Assembly (NCBI RefSeq): GCF_000230835.1
Contig: NZ_CM001240.1
Location: forward strand, 6,358,779 to 6,371,278
DNA from: Clostridium sp. DL-VIII
GTDB lineage: Bacteria; Bacillota; Clostridia; Clostridiales; Clostridiaceae
Reading direction: 5' to 3'
DNA length: 12,500 nucleotides
The notes beneath the pieces were generated by a model, which was not told where the DNA came from, did no database searches, and saw nothing but the letters and a program-made list of their open reading frames with translations. The position numbers and the translations under genes are program-made. Positions 1 through 6,857 of the stretch are shown here, in pieces (positions within the stretch are counted from its first letter, which is position 1; each line of letters opens with the position of its first letter).

Positions 1-705
1 GACCATCCTATTTCCATCACCCAGCATGTTAGGAATTATATTCATACCAAAGTCATTTTTTGAAGTTTTATCTGCCTCATCTTCCCTTAAATACTTTTTT
101 AGAGTTTTCCAATTAAAAATATATATCCCCATAGATGCTAAATTATTTTTAGGATTTTTAGGTTTTTCTTCGAATTCATATATTGATAAGTCTTCTCTAG
201 TGTTCATTATTCCAAACCGAGATGCTTCGCTTATGCTAACTTCAATTACAGCTATAGTAGCTTCAGCTTTCTTTTCCTTATGAAAATCCAGCATTTTTGT
301 ATAATCCATCTTGTAAATATGGTCTCCAGATAAAATCAAAATGTATTCTGGATCATATCTATCAACAAATTCTATATTTTGATAGATAGCATTTGCAGTA
401 CCCTTATACCATTCTCCGCCTTTTTCCTCTTGATATGGTGGCAATATACTTACACCTCCATGAGTTCTATCCAAATCCCATGCTTCTCCTATACCTATAT
501 GTGCATTAAGCTCCAACGGTTTATATTGGGTTAATACTCCTACTGTGTATATTCCTGAATTTGAACAATTACTTAATGGAAAATCTATAATTCTATACTT
601 TCCCCCAAATGGTACTGCCGGTTTTGCTAATTTCTTTGTTAAAACCCCTAACCTCGATCCTTGTCCACCGGCAAGTATCATTGCTACAATTTCCCTTTTA
701 CCCAT
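1..705 (-). CDS. glgC: Glucose-1-phosphate adenylyltransferase (ADP-glucose pyrophosphorylase), N-terminal 235 codons, cut by window edge
   Basis: GlgC makes ADP-glucose and pyrophosphate from ATP and glucose-1-phosphate, the first committed step of bacterial glycogen synthesis in the cytosol. The visible part is the nucleotidyltransferase domain. It shows the pyrophosphorylase loop LAGGQGSRL (residues 11-19), [12 protein letters not shown] (36-47), [10 protein letters not shown] (71-80), the metal-binding Asp128 in [15 protein letters not shown] (178-182, Lys181 expected to contact glucose-1-phosphate) and SMGIYIFN (191-198). No key residue of this half is missing. The C-terminal beta-helix domain lies outside the window. 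The ATG at 705 has a strong AGAGGAG ribosome binding site 8 bases upstream. It is the last gene seen in the cluster, 248 bases after the GH13-like gene, and probably has its own promoter as well as any read-through. A glgD paralogue often follows glgC in clostridia, but that cannot be seen here. Confidence 0.97.
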   Translation of the reverse strand, partial: MGKREIVAMILAGGQGSRLGVLTKKLAKPAVPFGGKYRIIDFPLSNCSNSGIYTVGVLTQYKPLELNAHIGIGEAWDLDRTHGGVSILPPYQEEKGGEWYKGTANAIYQNIEFVDRYDPEYILILSGDHIYKMDYTKMLDFHKEKKAEATIAVIEVSISEASRFGIMNTREDLSIYEFEEKPKNPKNNLASMGIYIFNWKTLKKYLREDEADKTSKNDFGMNIIPNMLGDGNRMV

Positions 706-755
706 AATATTATCTCCTCTCATATGTTCCTATACCCATTTAATAAACTGATACT

Positions 756-769
756 CTTTAGCGCTTGCA
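756..769 (-). promoter_or_regulatory. Candidate CcpA catabolite-response element (cre) in the glgC leader
   Basis: On the minus strand the sequence TGCAAGCGCTAAAG matches the Bacillus-type cre pattern TGWAARCGYTWWCN at 12 of 14 positions. It includes the whole central AARCGYT core; mismatches are at positions 3 and 13. It lies 51-64 bases upstream of the glgC start codon and probably downstream of the transcription start, where CcpA binding usually represses by roadblock. The GC-containing core stands out in a very AT-rich gap. This is a motif match only. Confidence 0.4.
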
Positions 770-788
770 ATATATGCTGATAATATAT

Positions 789-817
789 TTACTACGTACT
801 ATTTAATTCAGTAGTAA
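789..817 (-). repeat. Small inverted repeat in the glgC upstream region
   Basis: TTACTAC (789-795) and GTAGTAA (811-817) form a 7-bp dyad around a 15-base spacer. No T-run follows on the minus strand, so it does not look like a terminator. It could be an operator or a leader hairpin of glgC. It is short enough to be chance in AT-rich DNA. Confidence 0.3.
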
Positions 818-887
818 TCTATAAAATTATTGATTTACATAATTGCTTTTAGAGATTCATACAATATATTATAAAATTATTTGTAAG

Positions 888-924
888 ATTTTACCATATA
901 CTTTGTTGTAAAAGCCTTCGTCAA
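888..924 (-). promoter_or_regulatory. Candidate promoter for glgC
   Basis: On the minus strand TTGACG (919-924) is followed after 18 bases by TATATG (895-900). Overlapping this is an extended -10 candidate, TGGTAAAAT (888-896). Either would start a transcript with a leader of roughly 180 bases before glgC, containing the dyad at 789-817 and the possible cre at 756-769. The long gap after the preceding gene supports a separate promoter here, but AT-rich DNA gives many false matches. Confidence 0.35.
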
Positions 925-953
925 CTTTCTATAATTTAGTCAAATATACTTAG

Positions 954-2780
954 TTAAAGCTTGCGTAATATCTTAAAATTTCGTGAAAAAACAGTAATAC
1001 CACTATTTCTCCCTGTAAACTTATATTTTTCATCAGTATCAAATAAACTCATATACTCCCCATTTAAATTAATACCTTTAAATAATTTTGCTTCATTAGA
1101 GATGTTAACCAAGATTATTATTTTTTCATTTTCATAATTTCTTTCAAAGGCTAATACATCAGTTTCTGTATCTAAAATATTTAAATCTCCTTTCTTTAAT
1201 CCATTTTCATTATTTCTTATGCTTGTTAATTTCTGATAAAATTTAATAAGTTCTTTATTCTCTTCCCCCCAAGGATAACTTTTTCTATTATCAGGCTCTT
1301 TTCCACCTTTTAACCCTGCTTCATCACCATAACAAATAAGAGGAACTCCTGGTAATGTGAATTGAATTACTGCAAGTAACCTGAGTAATTCAATATTTTC
1401 ATCTAAAATAGTTAAGATTCTTTCAGTATCAATGGTACCAGCAATATTAACATTTCCATAAAAACTTTCTCTCGGGTAATTTTCATATAAAGACATTATC
1501 TTCTGTTTAAGTTTATCTGATTTTATATAACCCTTAACAAAATTAATTAAACTTTCTCTCAATGGATAATTAGTAGCTGCATGAACTTCTTCACCTTGAA
1601 GATATTTTCGCCTTTTAGAATAACTAATTTTGTTAGATGCATCCTCCCAGATGTCACCTATAAGCACAGTGTCTTCGCTAATTCCCTGCATCCTCTTTCT
1701 AATTAACTCTATAAACTCATCAGAAAGTTCATCTATTATATTTAATTTCCAGCCACTCGCCCCTAACTTTATCCACTTCTCTATGATTGAGCTGTCATTT
1801 TTTATAATATAGTCAGTATACCGTTTTTCAGTTGAATCAATGCTTGGTCTTTCATCTATTCCCCACCAAGATTCATATTGATACGGATATTTGAGAAACC
1901 TATACCAATTATAATATTTAGAATTAGGAGAATTATATGCTCCAACTTCACCGTAATTACCCAACTTATTGAAATATTTGCTATCTGAACTGGTATATCC
2001 TAATACTATATCAATGATAATTTTAATTCCTTTATTTTGGGCAGTTTCACACAATTCTTTAAATTCATTATTAGTTCCGAACATCTCATCTACTATTTCA
2101 TAATCAGACGTATCATATTTATGGCAGCTAGGAGATTTAAATATAGGACTTAATTGAATTATATTTACTCCTAAAGATTTAATATAATCTAGCTTCTGTA
2201 TAATACCTTTTAAATTTCCTCCGTAAAAATCCCATCTCACAATTCTTCCATAGTTATCTTTAATATACATTGGGCTATCATGCCATTTTCCATATATAAA
2301 AGAGTTCTCTTTTGGTGAATTTATGATACTATTTTCATTGCCATTATAAAATCTATCTATAAGAATTTGATATATAATTCCCTCTTTATACCAATCAGGT
2401 GTATAAGTTCTTTTATATACTGTTATCTGATATGGAATAGGATTATAAGTATATATTTGTCCAATTCCACCTAAATGTTCATAGTTATTTCCATAATATA
2501 ACCTGTCATACCCGTCTATTATAATAAAATAATATTCTAATATTCCAAGCTCATCAGATGTATCAATTTCTGCTGAATATCTGAACTCGCCATTATTTAA
2601 ATACTCTTTTTGCATTTCCATACTTAGCTTAGTACCATCAAACTGTATCATTTCTAATACTGCTATTACTTCCTTATCAATATTAATTGATAGTTTAATC
2701 TTCTGACCAGCTTCCACAGCTCCAAATGGTTTTCTGAATTCTATACTCTGTGAATCATGTAATACCTGCATAACGTTCAT
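954..2780 (-). CDS. GH13 alpha-amylase/neopullulanase-like protein with degenerate active site (predicted pseudoenzyme)
   Basis: 608 residues. An N-terminal beta domain (about 1-125) is followed by a GH13 (beta/alpha)8 barrel starting near PDWYKEGIIYQILIDRF (from residue 128) and a C-terminal beta domain (about 520-608). Fold signatures are strong: WDFYGGNLKGII, HKYDTSDY, WWGIDERP, WEDASNKISY, DTERILT, YGDEAG. The four GH13 catalytic motifs are nevertheless altered. Motif I reads DIVLGY, so the usual His is Tyr262. Motif II reads GWKLNIIDE, so the Arg is Lys345 and the nucleophile Asp is Asn347. Motif III reads GDIWEDA, so the acid/base Glu is Asp376. Motif IV reads TIDTER, so the His is Ile450; only the third catalytic Asp (Asp451) remains. 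Hydrolysis by the normal mechanism is therefore unlikely. The frame has no stop or frameshift, which argues against simple decay. I infer a glucan-binding or regulatory role in the glycogen operon. The start at 2780 is preferred over an in-frame ATG at 2807 because only it has a ribosome binding site. Confidence 0.9.
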   Translation of the reverse strand: MNVMQVLHDSQSIEFRKPFGAVEAGQKIKLSINIDKEVIAVLEMIQFDGTKLSMEMQKEYLNNGEFRYSAEIDTSDELGILEYYFIIIDGYDRLYYGNNYEHLGGIGQIYTYNPIPYQITVYKRTYTPDWYKEGIIYQILIDRFYNGNENSIINSPKENSFIYGKWHDSPMYIKDNYGRIVRWDFYGGNLKGIIQKLDYIKSLGVNIIQLSPIFKSPSCHKYDTSDYEIVDEMFGTNNEFKELCETAQNKGIKIIIDIVLGYTSSDSKYFNKLGNYGEVGAYNSPNSKYYNWYRFLKYPYQYESWWGIDERPSIDSTEKRYTDYIIKNDSSIIEKWIKLGASGWKLNIIDELSDEFIELIRKRMQGISEDTVLIGDIWEDASNKISYSKRRKYLQGEEVHAATNYPLRESLINFVKGYIKSDKLKQKIMSLYENYPRESFYGNVNIAGTIDTERILTILDENIELLRLLAVIQFTLPGVPLICYGDEAGLKGGKEPDNRKSYPWGEENKELIKFYQKLTSIRNNENGLKKGDLNILDTETDVLAFERNYENEKIIILVNISNEAKLFKGINLNGEYMSLFDTDEKYKFTGRNSGITVFSRNFKILRKL

Positions 2781-2787
2781 AAAATTA

Positions 2788-2795
2788 CTCCTCTC
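2788..2795 (-). promoter_or_regulatory. Ribosome binding site that sets the GH13-like start
   Basis: GAGAGGAG on the minus strand ends 7 bases before the ATG at 2780. The in-frame ATG nine codons upstream (2807) has only AT-rich sequence before it with no purine-rich match, so the first nine codons of the longest open frame are probably not translated. Confidence 0.8.
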
Positions 2796-2860
2796 ATAGT
2801 TTCTCATAAATTGCTTTTGAATCTTGTATAAATTATTACTCTATAATAAACTCAATTGCT

Positions 2861-5302
2861 TTATAGATTTTTATAAATTACTTCTGATCCCCAAATTCCT
2901 GTTGCATATTCTTCTATTGTTCTGTCAGATGAGAATATCCCTGAGTGAGCAATATTAACGCCACACATTCTCTGCCACTTATCAGTATCTCTATAAATAG
3001 TATCAACTTTGTCTTGAGCTTTTAGATATGAATCAAAATCTCTTAGAACAAAAAATTCATCATTATAAGTTATTAAATTTTCATAAATGCTTTTAAATTT
3101 ATTTCTATCGTTATGATATTTTCCATTTACTAAATCATCAATTACTCTCTTTACTCTTATATCATTGTTATATATATCAATCGATCTATAGCCTCCATTT
3201 TGATAATAATTAAAAACTTCATCTGCAGTTAATCCAAAAATTATTATATTTTCATCTGTTACTTCATCTCTTATTTCAATATTGGCTCCATCCAATGTTG
3301 CTACTGTAATAGCACCATTCATCATAAACTTCATATTTGATGTCCCTGATGCTTCTTTAGTTGTAGTTGAAATTTGTTCGCTTACATCTGCACCAGGAAT
3401 TATTCGTTCAGCTAATGAAACTCTATAATTCTGAACAAAAACTACCTTTATCTTCTCATTTACTCTAGGATCATTATTTACCTTTTTAGCAACGCTGTTT
3501 ATAAGTTCAATAGTATTTTTAGCTAAATAGTATCCCGGAGCAGCTTTTCCTCCAAATATAAAAGTTCTTGGTACAATATCATAGCCTGGATTATCAATTA
3601 ATTTATTGTATAAATCCATTATTCTTAGACAATTGAGTATCTGCCTCTTATAAGCATGTATCCTTTTTACCTGAACATCAAATATGGAGTCTGGATTTAT
3701 CTTCACATTGTCATTTTTTAATATTATATCCGCTAACTTTTCTTTATTAAATTTTTTTATTTTTTCCAATTGCTCTAATATAACCCCATCATATAAATGC
3801 CTCTCGAAACTTCTTAAATCAAGAGGATGTCTAATAAAACTATCTCCAATTGTATCCTTAATAAGTTTTGTAAGTTCTGGATTACTTTTTAAAAGCCATC
3901 TTCTGTGAGTAATTCCATTTGTCTTATTATTAAACTTATTTGGATATAAATAATAAAAATCTTTCATTTCCTTTTTCTTTAATATCTCGGTGTGAAGCTT
4001 TGCTACACCATTTACACTATGACTACCCACGATTGCCAAGTGTGCCATTCTTACTTGTCCATCTGATACTATTGCCATCTTAGAAATTTTATCCCACTCA
4101 CCCGGATACTTTCCCCAAAGGTCTTTACAATATCTTTCATTTATTTCTTCAATTATCATATAAATTCTTGGAAGCAGCTGTTTAAACATGTCTACTGGCC
4201 ATTTTTCCAGTGCTTCAGATAAGATTGTGTGATTTGTATATGATACTGTATTAGTAGTTATTCTCCATGCTGTATTCCATTCTAAGCCTTCTTCATCAAC
4301 TAATATTCTCATAAGTTCAGGAATTGCAAGAGTTGGATGAGTATCATTAATGTGGATTGCCACTTTCTCATCTAAAGCTTCAATTTGATGTCCATGTTTT
4401 TTATAATGTCTTATGATGCTTTGAACTCCTGCTGAAACAAAAAAATACTGCTGCTTTAATCTAAGCATTTTTCCTTCATAGAATGAATCCTCCGGATATA
4501 AGACTTGTGAAATTGCTTCTACCGAATTCTTATATTTAATTGCTTGAAGAAAATCTCCTCTACTAAAAGATGAAAAGTCAAATTCATTTGAAACTGCTTC
4601 TGCACTCCACAATCTAAGAGTATTCACAATTTCATTTTCATACCCTACAATTGGTGTATCATAAGGTATTGCTAACACTGGCTCATAATTAACATGAGTA
4701 AAACTTAATCGTCCATTTACTTCCTCTGCCTTCACCTCTCCACCGAATTTAACAATTTCAGATTTCTCTGGCTTTCTTTTTTCCCATACATTTCCTTCCT
4801 TAAGCCAGCTCTCAGATACTTCAACCTGCTTTCCATCAATTATCTTTTGTTCAAAAAATCCGTATTTATACCTGATGCCACATCCATTTCCGGGAATATT
4901 TAAAGAAGCCATTGAATCCAAAAAGCATGCTGCAAGTCTTCCAAGTCCCCCATTTCCAAGTGCTTGATCTTGTTCTAAATTTTCAAGTTCCTCTAAATCT
5001 ATATTTAAGTCCGCTAACGCGTCCTTACATACATCCCTTATTCCTATATTTAATAATGCATCACCAAGAAGTCTTCCTAATAAGAATTCCATTGAAAAAT
5101 AATATACTTGTTTCTCACCGGTTTTATTATATTTCTTATTTGTCTTTAACCAATCCCTGGTAACATAGTCCCGTACCAAATACCCCAAAGCATCATATTT
5201 TTGCTGATTAGTTCCTTCCTTTAATTCAATACCGTGCATTTCTACAAACCTATTAACAAAAGCTTTTTTAAATGCTTTCTTATCCATTTCGAGCATACCC
5301 AT
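2861..5302 (-). CDS. glgP: Glycogen/alpha-glucan phosphorylase (GT35)
   Basis: Cytosolic, pyridoxal-phosphate-dependent phosphorylase that releases glucose-1-phosphate from the non-reducing ends of alpha-1,4 glucans. The 813 residues are normal for the bacterial family. Family motifs run in order: YYFSMEFLLGR near residue 70, EQDQALGNGGLGRLAACFLDS, HINDTHPTLAIPELMR in the middle, KTNGITHRRWL, VQVKRIHAYKRQ, FGGKAAPGYYLAK, VVFVQNYRVSLAE, and the cofactor motif EASGTSNMKFMMNGA with the Schiff-base Lys at 658. No key residue is missing. GGAGG lies 7 bases before the ATG at 5302; in-frame ATG codons at 5296 and 5287 are possible but have poorer spacing. It follows glgA after 27 bases and is almost certainly co-transcribed with it. 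This places a degradative enzyme inside a synthetic operon. Specificity for glycogen rather than maltodextrin (MalP) is inferred from context. Confidence 0.97.
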   Translation of the reverse strand: MGMLEMDKKAFKKAFVNRFVEMHGIELKEGTNQQKYDALGYLVRDYVTRDWLKTNKKYNKTGEKQVYYFSMEFLLGRLLGDALLNIGIRDVCKDALADLNIDLEELENLEQDQALGNGGLGRLAACFLDSMASLNIPGNGCGIRYKYGFFEQKIIDGKQVEVSESWLKEGNVWEKRKPEKSEIVKFGGEVKAEEVNGRLSFTHVNYEPVLAIPYDTPIVGYENEIVNTLRLWSAEAVSNEFDFSSFSRGDFLQAIKYKNSVEAISQVLYPEDSFYEGKMLRLKQQYFFVSAGVQSIIRHYKKHGHQIEALDEKVAIHINDTHPTLAIPELMRILVDEEGLEWNTAWRITTNTVSYTNHTILSEALEKWPVDMFKQLLPRIYMIIEEINERYCKDLWGKYPGEWDKISKMAIVSDGQVRMAHLAIVGSHSVNGVAKLHTEILKKKEMKDFYYLYPNKFNNKTNGITHRRWLLKSNPELTKLIKDTIGDSFIRHPLDLRSFERHLYDGVILEQLEKIKKFNKEKLADIILKNDNVKINPDSIFDVQVKRIHAYKRQILNCLRIMDLYNKLIDNPGYDIVPRTFIFGGKAAPGYYLAKNTIELINSVAKKVNNDPRVNEKIKVVFVQNYRVSLAERIIPGADVSEQISTTTKEASGTSNMKFMMNGAITVATLDGANIEIRDEVTDENIIIFGLTADEVFNYYQNGGYRSIDIYNNDIRVKRVIDDLVNGKYHNDRNKFKSIYENLITYNDEFFVLRDFDSYLKAQDKVDTIYRDTDKWQRMCGVNIAHSGIFSSDRTIEEYATGIWGSEVIYKNL

Positions 5303-5329
5303 CCATATACCTCCGTATCATATTTCGAC

Positions 5330-6769
5330 TTAATCTTGTCCAGTCAATTCCCTATACAAATTTAAATATACCTCCGCTGATTTATTCCAGCTGTTATCAG
5401 AATTTATTGCATTTCTGATAAGGTTATTCCATGCTTTTTTATTCTCATATACCCGTAATGAATATTGAATTATATTATATAATTCATCTGAATTATAGTT
5501 TTTAAAGCTAAACCCATTGCCCTCACCAGTATATTCATTGTATGCTGCTACCGTATCCTTTAAGCCTCCTGTTTCTCTAACTATAGGAATAGAACCATAT
5601 CTGAGTGCTATCAATTGTCCGAGTCCACATGGTTCAAAGCGTGACGGCATTAAAAACATATCACTTGAAGCATAAATTCTACTTGCCATAGAATTATCAA
5701 ATTTAATATTTGCAGATACTTTATTACCATATCTATAATTTAACAACCTAAAATGATCTTCATATTGTTTATCTCCTGTTCCTAAGATAACTAGCTGAAC
5801 ATTTTGCTGCAATACTTTATCTGAAATATTTATTAATAAATCAAGTCCCTTTTGCTGCGTCAACCTTGTTACAAGTCCTATCATAGGTATATTCTCATCA
5901 ATGGTAAGTCCTAATTCCTTTTGCAGGCTAGTTTTATTTATAACCTTGTCCTGAATAGAATTTACATCATACTGCTTATTCAAAAATCGATCTGTTTTAG
6001 GATTATATTCATCATAATCTATACCATTTGTTATCCCTCTCAACGCATAAGCTCTATCTCTTAATACACCATCCAATCTTTCACCATATTCAGGAGTTTT
6101 TATTTCACTTGCATAGGTCTCACTGACAGTTGTGATTATGTCAGAATAATATATTCCGCCTTTCATGAAGCTTACACCTTCGTCAAATTTTAAACAGGTA
6201 TTTTCATATAACTCCATATCAAAACCAAATAACTCCGGAAGTATTTGAGGATCAAAAATCCCCTGAAAAGCTATATTATGAATTGAATATACGCACTTCA
6301 TCTTCCAATAAAACATATCATTTTTCTTATACTGAAATTTTAAAAGTACAGGAAGCATTCCTGTCTGCCAATCATTGCAGTGAATCAAATCTGGCTGCCA
6401 ATCTATTTGACGCAACATATCTAATACAGCTCTATCAAAGAATGCGAATCTTTCAGCATCATCATAAAAACCATATATTTCATCTCTTTTATAATATCTT
6501 TCATTGTCTAGAACATAATATGTCACTCCGTTATAAAAGTATTCCCATACTCCGCAAAATTGTTCTCTCCAGCCTACATTAACATTGAACCATTTAATAA
6601 ACCTTAATTTATCTCTTACTTCCCAATTGATTTCTTTATATTTAGGTATAACTACTCTTACATCTACATTTCTCTTAGCAAGTGCCTTAGGCAATGCTCC
6701 AGCAACATCTCCAAGTCCTCCAGTTTTTATAAGTGGACTAGCTTCTGATGCTACAAATAAAACTCTCAT
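5330..6769 (-). CDS. glgA: Glycogen synthase, ADP-glucose-dependent (GT5)
   Basis: Cytosolic glycosyltransferase that moves glucose from ADP-glucose onto the non-reducing end of an alpha-1,4 glucan. Its 479 residues match the usual bacterial length. The N-terminal Rossmann domain (about 1-235) opens with the ADP-glucose-binding motif KTGGLGDV, Lys15 being the family's conserved lysine. The C-terminal domain has VTRLTQQKGLD, with Arg302 and Lys307 at the phosphate-contacting positions, and SRFEPCGLGQ with the conserved Glu379. The spacing matches E. coli GlgA (Arg300, Lys305, Glu377) with an offset of two. The ATG at 6769 has AGGGGG 7 bases upstream. It is second in the cluster, 88 bases after glgB, and a perfect 17-bp dyad in that gap may modulate its expression. 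Its donor would come from GlgC at the end of the cluster. All key residues are present. Confidence 0.98.
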   Translation of the reverse strand: MRVLFVASEASPLIKTGGLGDVAGALPKALAKRNVDVRVVIPKYKEINWEVRDKLRFIKWFNVNVGWREQFCGVWEYFYNGVTYYVLDNERYYKRDEIYGFYDDAERFAFFDRAVLDMLRQIDWQPDLIHCNDWQTGMLPVLLKFQYKKNDMFYWKMKCVYSIHNIAFQGIFDPQILPELFGFDMELYENTCLKFDEGVSFMKGGIYYSDIITTVSETYASEIKTPEYGERLDGVLRDRAYALRGITNGIDYDEYNPKTDRFLNKQYDVNSIQDKVINKTSLQKELGLTIDENIPMIGLVTRLTQQKGLDLLINISDKVLQQNVQLVILGTGDKQYEDHFRLLNYRYGNKVSANIKFDNSMASRIYASSDMFLMPSRFEPCGLGQLIALRYGSIPIVRETGGLKDTVAAYNEYTGEGNGFSFKNYNSDELYNIIQYSLRVYENKKAWNNLIRNAINSDNSWNKSAEVYLNLYRELTGQD

Positions 6770-6803
6770 TCTTTATCCCCCTCAACATAGTGTATAACTT
6801 AAC

Positions 6804-6845
6804 AATCTTATTAATTGCTAATCTTAAATAGCAATTAATAAGATT
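6804..6845 (-). repeat. Perfect 17-bp inverted repeat (hairpin) between glgB and glgA
   Basis: AATCTTATTAATTGCTA (6804-6820) and TAGCAATTAATAAGATT (6829-6845) are exact reverse complements around an 8-base loop. In the glgB-glgA transcript this forms a long AU-rich hairpin between the glgB stop and the glgA ribosome binding site. The minus-strand sequence after the stem is GTTAAGTTATAC, not a T-tract, so it does not resemble a standard intrinsic terminator. The loop repeats the first seven bases of the stem (AATCTTA, 6820-6826) and could pair with the 3' arm in an alternative, shorter hairpin. Possible roles are transcript stabilisation, an RNase processing site, or a DNA operator. Confidence 0.85.
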
Positions 6846-6857
6846 TCCTTAATGCTT

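Noticed and set aside
26..751. Plus-strand frames of 85 and 68 codons opposite glgC
   Set aside because: They are antisense to a clear GlgC coding sequence with all family motifs and show no family features of their own.
954..2780. Reading the GH13-like gene as a normal neopullulanase or cyclomaltodextrinase
   Set aside because: Overall similarity suggests it, but the nucleophile, acid/base, Arg and both His positions are replaced, so an enzymatic annotation is not supported.
2781..2807. Upstream ATG giving the GH13-like protein nine extra residues
   Set aside because: No ribosome binding site precedes it, whereas the ATG at 2780 has GAGAGGAG at ideal spacing.
6804..6845. Reading the glgB-glgA dyad as an intrinsic terminator
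   Set aside because: The stem is AT-rich and the following minus-strand bases are GTTAAGTTATAC without a T-run.
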